This document shows, one piece after another, positions 46,330 through 55,109 of a stretch of DNA of 64,000 bases. Every line of letters begins with the position of its first letter. Position 1 is the stretch's first letter. Source of the stretch: Taeniopygia guttata (taxonomy: Eukaryota > Chordata > Aves > Passeriformes > Estrildidae); contig NC_133026.1 in NCBI RefSeq assembly GCF_048771995.1, forward strand, positions 150,311,001 to 150,375,000. Reading direction: 5' to 3'. Made by a program: the position numbers and the translations under genes. Under the pieces are notes generated by a model. The model ran no database searches and was not told where the DNA came from. It saw only the letters and a list, made by a program, of their open reading frames with translations.

Positions 46330-46745
46330 CCATGAATCCCTCTGTAATAACGAGTTTAATTAAACACAGCCCGGCCACAAAGCCTGGCCTGACATTTAAC
46401 TGGCACCTGAGAAGATGCTAACGAGAAAGACGTTAATTATCCAGCTTATTAGATGTCCGCATTATTAACATAACCCTGACGGAATTAACTTGATACAAAC
46501 TATCCCACAAATATTAATTGCCTCAAACTTCCTCGTAACTCGGAGGTATTAATAAGGCAGTAATTATGTATGGATTGGAGAGCTGGAAGTTAATGACGTG
46601 GCAATTTGATTTGTCTCGGAGAAACGCGATAAACCCAAGGAAGTGTTCTCCGAACAATCAATGGATATTTAATTAACGGACAGGACCTGTCGGCGTAAAT
46701 CGGAATTAAACGCCCGCGACGTCTCATTCCAAGTGTTATGACAAA
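46330..46745. promoter_or_regulatory. Strong candidate conserved non-coding element
   Basis: The most striking non-coding block of the window. It is about 400 bp of unique sequence packed with TAAT cores: GAGTTTAATTAAACAC, GACGTTAATTATCC, CGCATTATTAAC, GGAATTAACTTG, AATATTAATTGCC, GTATTAATAAGGC, GTAATTATG, GTTAATGACGTGGC, ATTTAATTAACGG and CGGAATTAAACGCC. CpGs are kept throughout (CGTAACTCGGAGG, GAAACGCGATAAACC, GTCGGCGTAAATCGG, CGCCCGCGACGTC). Flanks on both sides are ordinary. It lies about 8 kb beyond the MAFA stop. This is what deeply conserved homeobox-bound enhancers look like; the target is inferred to be MAFA. Confidence 0.62.
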
Positions 46746-46851
46746 GGTTCCCAAGATGTGGCAGCATGGACGGGGTCTCTCCCATCCTGATGCTGCTGGT
46801 GACAGCATCTCCAGTCTCCACTCCATCCAATGCATGAGGTCGTAGATGTGT

Positions 46852-47046
46852 TCCTCATAAAATTGTTGGAATGTCTTGGGTTGGAATGGACCTTAAAGAT
46901 CATCTCGTTCCAACCACATTGCCATGGGCAGGGACACCTTCCAGTAGATCAGGTTTCTCCAATCTCATCCAGTTTGGCTTTGGACACTTCCAGGAATGGG
47001 GAATTCACAATCTCTCTGGGAAACCTCTTCTTCTTCCTCCCTGATC
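46852..47046 (-). mobile_element. CR1 3' fragment
   Basis: Antisense: AAAATTGTTGGAATGTCTTGG, GGAATGGACCTTAAAGATC, CCATGGGCAGGGACACC, CTTTGGACACTTCCAGGAATG and CTCTCTGGGAAACC. It ends near CTTCCTCCCTGATCC. Confidence 0.9.
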
Positions 47047-47209
47047 CAAGGTATCCTTGTGCTGCACAGAGTGGATGAGAGAGGAGCACTCCCATCCCCC
47101 TCTGCTGTTTATCCTCACTCCCGCTTCCATCCGAAGCCCAGATCCACAAACACATCCCCACCAGGTGCCCTTCAGCAAAGGTCACTTGGGAAAAGGGTTA
47201 AAGTCTCAA

Positions 47210-47470
47210 AGATCTGAGGTTTCCCACGGCCGGAGGGCAGGGCTGGATGGGATATGGGGAAGAAATGCTTCCCTGGGAAGGTGAGGAGGCCCTGGCACAG
47301 GTTTCCCAGAGAAGCTGTGGCTGCCCCACCCCTGGAAGTGTCCAAGGCCAGGTTGGACAGGACTCAGAGCAACCTGGAATGGTGGAAAGTGTCCCTGACC
47401 ATGACAGGAGGTTGGAACTGGATGATCTTCAAGCTCCTTCCCAACCCAAAACATTCCATGATTCTATGCC
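47210..47470 (+). mobile_element. CR1 3' fragment
   Basis: Sense: GGCCGGAGGGCAGGGCTGG, GGGGAAGAAATGCTTCCC, CCCAGAGAAGCTGTGGCTGC, GGAAGTGTCCAAGGCCAGG, GGTTGGAACTGGATGATC and CCCAACCCAAAACATTCCATG, with the tail ATTCTATG. Well preserved. Confidence 0.92.
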
Positions 47471-47859
47471 CAGGCCCTTCTTTTGGATCCACACACCACA
47501 GCCAAAGTGAAAACTCCAAATAAATCTCCATCCATCCCTCAAATCTCTCCTGACACCAGCGGGTTTTTCCTCTCATCCAGCTGATGGAAGTGGTTGTCCT
47601 CTCTCTCCTGTTGTGTTGCACCTTCATTGGGACGGGCTTCACACCTCTGGAAGTGGGCCCTGACTTTGTGGTGAGGAAGATGATGGTCCAGTACCATCAT
47701 TTCCATAAATTTCAGCTCCTCCAGCAACCAGACAGGCAGGATGAGCCCCACAGGAGCAGGGAATGAGCCGGTACTTTGGCACAGCCCTCCCAGAAGTGGT
47801 TGGCAGCACATTCCCTTCGCATTCCCAGCTTTCTTCCCCTTCTCTTCTGACCTCTCCTC

Positions 47860-48005
47860 CCTTCCCTTTATGTAAATGGAAAATAACAATTAGTTTATTT
47901 TTGCTTGTGCAAATTACAGCTCCCAGGGAGCCGCCAGCTGCCAGGGCTGTGCCGGAGCTGCGCTCCAAGCTCGGCCTTTTCCATGAATAAATAACCTGGT
48001 GGGGG
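47860..48005. promoter_or_regulatory. Candidate conserved non-coding element
   Basis: TTTATGTAAATGGAAAATAAC, CAATTAGTTTATTTTTGC, TTGTGCAAATTACAGC, GCCGCCAGCTGCC, GGAGCTGCGCTCCAAGC and TCCATGAATAAATAACC. The block combines octamer-like words (TGCAAAT, ATGTAAAT), homeodomain cores and E-box CAGCTG. No coding frame is persuasive. Confidence 0.42.
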
Positions 48006-48334
48006 TAGGATGATGCTCCCTCTGCTTTCTCTGCACTCTCATCCATGGAAAGGAAGGATTGGAGTGGGATGAAACCCGGGGAACCTTTGGGTTTCGTGGT
48101 GTGGGTAATTAAACACTGAGCTGATTATTTAATTGGGAGCTTGGCAAGGAGGGATACGGAGTTGTGGGGATGGAGAGGGGAATAAGGGCATTCCCAGGCA
48201 TTGGGGATGGTGACTCCAAGGAAAGCTGCACTTCCCAGATGGCTGAGATAGCAAAGGGCATTGGCTGGCAGGATCTGAGGACTGACGCTGTCCTGGAACG
48301 TTTCCCACTTGGCAGTGAGCTGTTCTCCCTGCAC

Positions 48335-49110
48335 ACACGTGGATGTACATCCTGCATCCCATATCCCACCTGCTTTATCCCACCGCCTGCACACACACAG
48401 CAATGGGTATGAGCTGGATTTCCTGGGATTTGCTGGTGTTGCATCCTCGATGGAGTTTTTCCGGTCAGGGAAGGGTGGGCTGGGCAGTGCCAGGCTCCTT
48501 CTCGATCCTCATAATCCAAAGTTTCCCATTCCTCCTGGATCAAGGGGCAGTGGCAACCAGCACACAGCCTTGCTGCAGGGAGCATCCCATATGCCACATT
48601 CCATATCCCACCTCCTGTGCCCCATATCTTGCATCCCAGTTCTCATATCCTATTTGTCATGTCCTTTATCCCACATCCAATATTCTCCAACCTTGCATCC
48701 TGTACCCTATATCCCACCACCTGCATCTCACACCCAATGATAAATCCCATACCCTTGCATCCTAAATCCCAAATCCTTCATCCCAATACCTGCATCCCAC
48801 ATCCCACCTCCTGCATCCCACACCCAACGTCCCGTATCCTCACACCTGACATCCTACATCCTAAATCCTGCATCCTCCATCCCACCTCCTGCATACCATA
48901 CCCTCAATCCCACTGCCTCCATCCCACATCCAGTGTCCTGTATCCCTGCATCCCCTATCCCACATCCATACCCTGCATCCTACTACCTCCATCCCACATC
49001 TGCTGTCCTGTAGCTGCGCATTCTGCATCCCACCTCCTGTATCCCATATCCCTCCTCCTGCATCCCACATCCATATTCTGGGTCCAACTACCTGCATCCC
49101 AACTCCCACA
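48335..49110 (+). repeat. Degenerate CATCCCA minisatellite
   Basis: Words such as CATCCCACATCC, CTGCATCCCA, CCATATCCCACC and CACCTCCTGC repeat with variable spacing for over 500 bp, densest from 48580 to 49110. The array is irregular (units about 13-30 bp), so it is old. Long open frames (HPTSCIPHPT, WDAGGGIW) come from the repeat. Confidence 0.9.
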
Positions 49111-49680
49111 GCAGCAAACCCACCCAAACCCAAGGAATTCGGGATAAAATCCCAGCTGTGGTGCTGTACATGTTATGCAGAGGGTTTTCCGTGTCCTGGA
49201 TTTTGGGAAGGACCTCACTTCCTGCTGAGTTTAGGGATGACATCAGTGGAACTGGGATGCACTGGCTGGGGAAAGGCTGAGAGCTGGAAAAAATTCCGGC
49301 CTTCAGGATGAGCCGTGCAGTGCCAAAGCCATGATCCCATGGCAGAGCTCTGTTCTACCAAGGTGATAAATGGAGAAATTTGTTTTATAGAAATATATTT
49401 TTATATAATATGGGCAGGGCAGTGTTTTTGTCTCTGGGATGTGGGAATACTGAGGAGGCAGGCAGACCCGGAGCATGGAAAGGAGGGAAGTGCAAAAATC
49501 CAATTCTGGCCGAGCCAGAATATAAAGATCCGCTCAAGCCAAAAAATTCCAGCTCCAAACCGAGCCCAGACTCTGCTTACAGTGGCTCAGCCCTGAGCTC
49601 GGAGCCAAATCCAAGATTTTTTTTTTTTTTTTTTTTTGTCCAGGATTATTTTGGCTGAGATTTGAATTAATTCCTGCTTT
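49111..49680. other. Gene-free stretch
   Basis: No gene. An AT-rich patch at 49365-49415 (GAAATTTGTTTTATAG, AATATATTTTTATATAATATG) and a T run at 49618-49637. Confidence 0.38.
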
Positions 49681-50778
49681 TTAAGTGAAATTACCCCAGA
49701 TTCTTCCATGCCCAGCAGCCCAACCTGCTTCCACCCCAGGACTGGAGTTCTCACCTTGTGGAGATGTCAGGATTTGTGGAGATGTCAGGATTTGTGTGAA
49801 CACCGGAGCAGTTTTGGGACAAACCTGTGGGGTGGGAGCATCAATAACTGAGGAGGAAGGAGCGAGGAGCACTTTGGAGATGCTGCATTGATCATCTTCT
49901 TGTGTTTTTTCCGCCTGATTCCAGCGATCCCGGTAATTCCTGCTTGGAGGTGGCACGGAGCACCCTGCACAATTCAAGGGGACTTTGCCAGGGGCTGTGC
50001 CCAATCCCGAGCATCCTTGGATAAGGTGCTGCTGAATTTGGGGGTGAGCACCCCCCAAAATCACCCCTCTGCCCCATGGAAAACCCACAGGCTGGGAAGC
50101 TGGAGGAATTCCAGCCATTTCCCAGCTCAGCGATGCCCACGGGGTCTTCAACAGGCAAGTAAAGCTTGAAAATGGGATTAAGGAACTCTGCAGGAGTGGG
50201 ACATGAAGAGGACCCCTGGGGCTTGTCCCCATGTCCCCATCCCAAGTGCCACGCAGCCCTTGGAGCATCCTTTTGGATTGGGCTGCTGTTTCCACCCCTG
50301 GAAAAGGCTGAGGATGGAGCTGAGGATGCAGGAGATGCCCAGGATGAGGGAAGGACTGCAGATCCCCACAGGAGGGACAGCGTGGTGTCCTGAAGTCCTG
50401 CTGCAACCCCATGCAGACCCCAAAAAGCAGCAGGAAGATGGAGAAGGAGGCTCCAGTCCCCCTCAGGGATAAGGAAAAATGCGGGAAAAGCTTTGAAACC
50501 AGGTCAGAGTGACCCCGAACGCCACACGTCCTCCTGCAGCAGACACGGTGGCACCTGCGGATGCCCGCAGTCCTGCGGCACACGGGTGACACATGACCCT
50601 GTCCCGCCACGTCCCCATCCCAAAACATGTGCCAACACGCTTGGAATGCACACACACTATCCTGCAAATGTTGCAGCCATCCCAAAAAAAACCCCGCAGA
50701 ACCAAGCAGGGACCACCCAGACGCCCCCAAGAGCCCGGGGTGCAGGGGAGGCTCAGCCCCAAAAAGGAGACGAGTCAT
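49681..50778 (-). CDS. Unidentified long open frame
   Basis: One frame of 365 codons from ATG to stop on the minus strand, long for its moderate base composition. I do not recognise it. The predicted product is rich in Gly, Pro, Leu, Cys and Trp; it has no domain, signal peptide or ordered repeat that I can name, apart from a short duplication near the end (QILTSP twice, from a tandem 19-bp repeat at 49756-49796). Codon usage is not clearly biased toward G or C at third positions as in MAFA. No TATA box or splice structure is evident. Two overlapping AATAAA signals lie just upstream of its start, which argues against it being part of the MAFA mRNA. The likeliest explanation is chance in stop-poor sequence, but it could mark an unannotated single-exon gene or a non-coding transcript. 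Confidence 0.15.
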   Translation of the reverse strand: MTRLLFGAEPPLHPGLLGASGWSLLGSAGFFLGWLQHLQDSVCAFQACWHMFWDGDVAGQGHVSPVCRRTAGIRRCHRVCCRRTCGVRGHSDLVSKLFPHFSLSLRGTGASFSIFLLLFGVCMGLQQDFRTPRCPSCGDLQSFPHPGHLLHPQLHPQPFPGVETAAQSKRMLQGLRGTWDGDMGTSPRGPLHVPLLQSSLIPFSSFTCLLKTPWASLSWEMAGIPPASQPVGFPWGRGVILGGAHPQIQQHLIQGCSGLGTAPGKVPLNCAGCSVPPPSRNYRDRWNQAEKTQEDDQCSISKVLLAPSSSVIDAPTPQVCPKTAPVFTQILTSPQILTSPQGENSSPGVEAGWAAGHGRIWGNFT

Positions 50779-50813
50779 AAACCAGCCAAATTTAGGCTTA
50801 AACCACTTTAGTT

Positions 50814-50826
50814 TTTATTATTTATT
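50814..50826 (-). terminator. Paired AATAAA poly(A) signal candidates
   Basis: On the minus strand two AATAAA hexamers occur almost back to back (50826-50821 and 50819-50814), followed by a GTGGTTTAAG stretch. They could end a long MAFA 3' UTR or the 3' exon of an alternatively spliced form. They lie about 3.3 kb from the stop codon, and nearer signals exist. Confidence 0.3.
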
Positions 50827-52395
50827 CAGCAAAGCCAAATGCCAGAAAGCTGGGAGCTTCAGGAGCTCGGAGAAAGTCAGGGTGATGGGGCAGAAGGGTG
50901 CAATTCCACCCTCAAATCTCCCAAAAAAAAACGTGGGATGGGGTCTCCCATGGAGGACCAACGTTAATGGGTGGCAGCAACACCCTGAGTCCTGCTCCAG
51001 CTATTAGGGGATTTCAAGGAAAAAAAAAATCAGCGGGGAACTAAAAAAATAAATCACAATGGCGCACAGAATTGGGGACCCCTTTGGGATAAAGAGGAAA
51101 GGATAATACCTGCATTGCCAAAACAATCTGGGATCTTTCCAAGGTTGTTGCACCCCAAAATAAAACTAAAAGGAGAGGGCAATGGGGAAAATTTGGGATC
51201 CTAAATTGCTGCTTTCGCTCTGCCATGGAAGTGGGGAAAGTATTCCGGAGCAGGAGACGACCGCGGTCACCTCACGGGCACCGCGCTGTGTCCTGGGGTG
51301 ACACCCCATGGGACAGCGCTCCCAAAAAACCCCACACAGACCCCAGAGCCAGCTCTGCTTTCCCAACCAGCCCCAGCGCAGCTGGGAAAAGGGGCAGTGA
51401 CCCCCAGGATGTGCCCACAGGGAATGGGGATCACGGAAAGATCCGGGAGTGAGGATTTAGACAGCAGGGACTGAGATCCCCAGGCTGGTTTGGGGAAGGT
51501 ACCAGTCCCAAATATCTTTTCTTCCCCAAATTCTTATTTGGTCATGGCCATGCAGCTGGATGCGTTCTCCCCCCACAAAAAAAAATGCGCCAAGAGAAAG
51601 GGATATTGGGAGGAAAATTAGGGAATAACCCACCAGGAAGCTGTGATTCACCTCCAAAAAAATTCGAGGATGCAATGTCCCATGAGCGGCTGCACGGGAT
51701 CATTTTATTTAGAGCCAGGTTTGCAAAGTTTCCCCAGATCTAAATAAATACAGGAATAAGGGGTGAATCCCCCACCTTCCAAAACCCCCTTTTTGTCCAG
51801 CCCTGGGACAAATGTCCCTCGTTGCATCCCAGCTCCCATCCCAAAATCCAAGTCCGATATTGAGCCGAGCTCAGGCTGCTCAAAAACCCTCTGGTCACGC
51901 AGTAAGACACCAAAAAGCCAGAAAAAGATGAAGAAAAAGGGGGAGTGAGGTTTGGGGGTGAAGAAAAGGCAAGACCGGAGGGTTGTGGAGTTGCAGGCAC
52001 CCCACAAATCCAAGGAAAAGCCAGGAGGTTACATGAGCACAGCAGAGATTTATGGAAGCGGCAGGAGGGAACACGCCACAGCTTGGGGACCTGCCACGGC
52101 TGAGCCTGGGCAAAAATATAGGACAGAAAATACACTTAAATATTAAAAAAAGCACATTAAATGCCCACAAAATATGTTATACCAAGGGTTGTGTTGGAAT
52201 TTGTCCCGCTGAGTCTGGGAAAAACTGCAGCTGCGCTTGGGGTTTGCGGCAAAGGGAGAAATATCCTTAAAAACAGCCCCCAAAACTCAAAAAATCTCAG
52301 TAAAACACCGTCCCAAAAGCTTGGATTAGGGAAGGTGTGGGCTTGGTTTGTTAAGGGGTCCTTTTTTTGATTAAAAATTCAAGAAGGGAGAAGCC
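50827..52395. other. Repeat-poor MAFA downstream flank
   Basis: No CR1 copy or simple repeat interrupts this stretch, unlike the rest of the window. On the minus strand it carries AATAAA at 51709-51704 and U-rich 3'-UTR-like sequence at 52110-52180. It may be transcribed as distal 3' UTR or exon of MAFA. No coding frame is convincing. Confidence 0.35.
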
Positions 52396-52415
52396 AAAAG
52401 AGGAAAGAAAAATAA

Positions 52416-52421
52416 TTTATT
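52416..52421 (-). terminator. Proximal AATAAA poly(A) signal for MAFA
   Basis: AATAAA on the minus strand, followed downstream by a U-rich stretch (TTATTTTTCTTTCCTCTTTTGG). It is the first canonical hexamer after the MAFA stop codon and would give a 3' UTR of about 1.7 kb. Confidence 0.5.
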
Positions 52422-53188
52422 ACCGTTGAAAATCAAGCCAGCGGCTCATCGGGACGGTGTTGGACAAGCTGGAACCAAACTGGATCCCCTGAATTTCCAG
52501 CAGCTGCAGGGATGAAGGTCTCCGGGACCCTCCAGCCGGGAAAGAAAACCAAAAACACCCAGAACCCGGCTGAAAAAAAAATAAAAACAAAACAAAAACA
52601 AAAAAGGCAGGAAAAGTGAAAAGCCAGAGGCGCCGCTCAACACCGGACTTATCTCAGCAGGAGCGTGGGGAAGGTTTTGCATCAGCACTGGGAATCAAAG
52701 GGAAGGATAAACAACCCCCAAACAAAACCCCGATGCAGGACACCCCAAAATTTGAGAGAAAACCCGACCCAGGCTCTAGTTGAATATAAGTTTTTATCTT
52801 GATGCAACATCATTAAAACCGTCACAAATCGAAACAACAGGTCGTTAAAAACGCTTCGCACGATCAGTCCCTAAAATGCACCAGGCTCCCAAGCTCGCTT
52901 TGTCCGCAGGACCCTTTTGTTTCCCCCCCCCAAAATTTGTTTTTTTAAAATTTTTTTTCTCCTTTTTTAAATAAGCAACCCGTTTAAAAAAGAAAAAACA
53001 AACAAACCCGCCCCGCTTCTCCGCGCAGGATCGGTCCCGCTTTCGCTCCAACGATTGCACGAATTCTTAATCCTTTTTTTCCCCTCTTGTTTCCACAACA
53101 AATAATGTGCATTTTCTTGCCGTCTGGTTTTTTTTCCTTTTTTTCTCCAAACATCGAGGTTAAAATAAGATTTTCCGCTTCCCGAGGG

Positions 53189-53202
53189 TTAATAAATAAA
53201 TC
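53189..53202 (-). promoter_or_regulatory. AU-rich element in the MAFA 3' UTR
   Basis: The minus strand reads ATTTATTTATTAA, containing the UUAUUUAUU nonamer of class II AU-rich elements bound by TTP/HuR-type proteins. It lies about 0.9 kb after the stop. Consistent with rapid turnover of a regulatory mRNA. Confidence 0.55.
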
Positions 53203-53468
53203 TGGTGCATAGTGAGATAGCAGCCAACCGTTTGCAGTCCATATATTACTATATTGCCTTTCAGGTCACCCTAAAATTGTTACCTCTTCCCCTCCCGCCC
53301 CTCCCCACTATTTTTAAGAGCATAGATAATTTTAAATCTCTATAAAACAGTATTATTTCACCCAATCGATTCCTGTATATAGTGCATTCGGCTTCTTCCC
53401 AACATCGTTAAATTAACTCGGATATTATTTGCATGCTATTACATACAAACTTTTAAGACTCGTGTAAT

Positions 53469-53626
53469 TTTTTTTCTCTTTTCTAAAGGATTTAAGGGGT
53501 TTTTTTTTGTTGGTTTTTCTTTTTTTTCTTTTTTTTTGTTTTTGATTTTGTTCGTTTTCTTTTTCTCGTAAATCACCAAGCAAAATATAGGCTCAAGGAA
53601 AAAAAAAATAAAAGAAAAAAAAAAGG
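53469..53626 (-). repeat. Poly-U/poly-A complementary tracts in the 3' UTR
   Basis: On the plus strand a T-rich tract (53469-53568) is followed by an A-rich tract (53598-53626). In the minus-strand transcript this gives an A-rich run 3' of a short U-rich one, able to pair. Low-complexity decay may be the origin. Confidence 0.6.
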
Positions 53627-53649
53627 CAAAAACTAACTAATTTTCTACA

Positions 53650-53657
53650 TATTTACA
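53650..53657 (-). promoter_or_regulatory. Pumilio response element in the MAFA 3' UTR
   Basis: The minus strand reads TGTAAATA, an exact match to the PUM consensus UGUANAUA. It lies about 480 bases after the stop codon, in the same U/A-rich 3' flank as the ARE. Confidence 0.5.
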
Positions 53658-54134
53658 AGGGTGAATAAGTTAAATGTGGCTCAGGTTTGCCGGCCGGGAA
53701 TGGGGGGTGGGCGGAGGGGCCGGGCAGGGCGCAGCGCTGCCGGGGACCCCCCCGGCCGATTCGTGGGGATCCCTCGAAGAATAAAAACCCCAATGGAGGG
53801 GAAAACTCGCAGGAAAAGGTGGGGAGAAGCCACCTGGATGGCGCTGATGCTCCCGGGAAGGGGGGCGGGTGGCCGTACACGTCCCGCATGCAGGGCTGCC
53901 CCCCACTCCCCCACCCCGGGACCCCCACCTCGAGTCCCGATGGGTGGGTGCGTGGTGGGAGGGAAGCAGTTCAACTTCCCCTCCCTAAAATTTCAGTGGG
54001 GACTTCATAATATTAGTTTTTTTTTCTCCATTTTTTTTTTCTTTTTAAATATAAGCGGCGGGTTTGCTCTCCCCGCATGAGGAAAAAAAAAAAACAAACA
54101 AAAAGGGGATCCCACCCCATCCCACCAGCCCGGC

Positions 54135-55001
54135 TCACATGAAGAAATCAGCGGTGGCTTTCGGGGCGGCGGATGGGGAGGGCTCCCGCGGGAAGCCCCG
54201 GCCGGCCAACTTCTCATATTTTTCTTTGTACAGATCCCTTTCCTTGGCCAAGCGGGTCACCTCCTGCTTGAGCTGCTCCACCTGGCTCTGCAGTTGGCAT
54301 TTCTCGTTCTCCAAGATGTGCCGCTGCTGGACCCGCTTGTAGCGGCAGGATTGAGCGTAGCCCCGGTTCTTCAAGGTCCTCCTCTTCTGCTTGAGGCGGA
54401 TCACCTCCTCCTTGCTGAAGCCCCGCAGCTGCCGGTTCAGCTCCCGCACGGACATACTCACCAGCTGATCGTCGGAGAACCGGTCCTCCAGGCGTAGGTG
54501 GTGGTGATGGTGATGGTGATGGCCGGGATGGTGATGCGCGGCCGGCGGCAGCTCCTCACCCCCGAAGGGCTGAGGTCGGAAGGGCTCGTACCCTTGGTGG
54601 TGATGATGATGATGGTGAGGGGCACCGATCAACGCCTCCACCGCGTCCTCCGGCGTCAGGTTGAGAGCTTCGGGGTTGAGGTGATGCTGGTAACCCGACA
54701 TCCAGTACAGCTCCTCCAGCTGCTGTTTGGAGCCCAGGGAAGCGGCGGTGGTAGCCGGGGGGCCGGGGGCCGGTTGCCCGCCGGGGCTGGGAGCGCAGAA
54801 GCTGGGCGAGGAAGGCACGGAGGAGCAGGGCGTGCTGAGCGGGGTGGACGACAGGGACCCGGCGGGCAGACGGTGGCACAGCCGCTCCGCCTCCGCCGGC
54901 TCCTTCTTCACCTCGAACTTCATCAGGTCGAAATCGTTCACGTACTCGATGGCGAGGGGGCTGGTGGGCAGCTCCGCGCTCATGGCCAGCTCCGAGGCCA
55001 T
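54135..55001 (-). CDS. MAFA: MAFA (L-Maf), large-Maf bZIP transcription factor
   Basis: A complete 288-residue single-exon protein. It activates insulin genes in beta cells and crystallin genes in lens by binding MAREs as homo- or heterodimers in the nucleus. The N-terminal activation domain ([20 protein letters not shown]) keeps Ser14 and Ser65 before Pro, and the GSK3 ladder Ser49/Thr53/Thr57/Ser61. VKKE at 31-34 is a sumoylation motif (Lys32). The [20 protein letters not shown] block (99-118) is followed by two His runs (7 and 8 residues, near 129-135 and 161-168). Then come the extended homology region ([20 protein letters not shown]), a basic region with [12 protein letters not shown], and a leucine zipper to about 264. 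It ends ADFFM. MAFB and c-MAF are excluded by [17 protein letters not shown] and [15 protein letters not shown]. It lacks the Gly/Ala-rich inserts of the 353-residue human protein, matching chicken L-Maf in size. The start has a strong Kozak context (GAG ATG G). The stop overlaps a GTGAG donor-like sequence. Confidence 0.97.
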   Translation of the reverse strand: MASELAMSAELPTSPLAIEYVNDFDLMKFEVKKEPAEAERLCHRLPAGSLSSTPLSTPCSSVPSSPSFCAPSPGGQPAPGPPATTAASLGSKQQLEELYWMSGYQHHLNPEALNLTPEDAVEALIGAPHHHHHHHQGYEPFRPQPFGGEELPPAAHHHPGHHHHHHHHLRLEDRFSDDQLVSMSVRELNRQLRGFSKEEVIRLKQKRRTLKNRGYAQSCRYKRVQQRHILENEKCQLQSQVEQLKQEVTRLAKERDLYKEKYEKLAGRGFPREPSPSAAPKATADFFM

Positions 55002-55002
55002 C

Positions 55003-55011
55003 TCAGTCCAT
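55003..55011 (-). CDS. Two-codon upstream ORF before MAFA
   Basis: ATG GAC TGA (Met-Asp-stop) ends one base before the MAFA start codon. Its context (TCC ATG G) is weaker than the main start. Such a minimal uORF could lower or tune initiation on the main frame by leaky scanning or reinitiation. No evidence here shows it is used. Confidence 0.45.
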
Positions 55012-55109
55012 GGAGGGACCGGGGGGGGAACCCCCGGGCACCGCCGCTCACCGAGGGTCCCGCGGGCTCCGGGAGCCTCCTCCGAGCGGGCTCCGGCGCA
55101 AGCGGCTGC

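Larger units (their letters stand above)
52400..54134 (-). other. Inferred MAFA 3' UTR
   Basis: From the MAFA stop to the first good AATAAA on the minus strand. It is AT-rich, free of transposons and holds an ARE nonamer, a Pumilio site and long U and A tracts. The block 53180-53480 (complement: GCTATCTCACTATGCACCAG, GTGACCTGAAAGGCAATATAG) looks evolutionarily constrained. The extent is inferred from the signal only. Confidence 0.5.

Noticed and set aside
47584-47766. Small protein with a signal-peptide-like start
   Set aside because: Hydrophobic Leu/Val/Cys start and no other support; chance frame next to a CR1 copy.
48617-49147. Frame rich in His, Pro and Cys
   Set aside because: Comes from the CATCCCA minisatellite.
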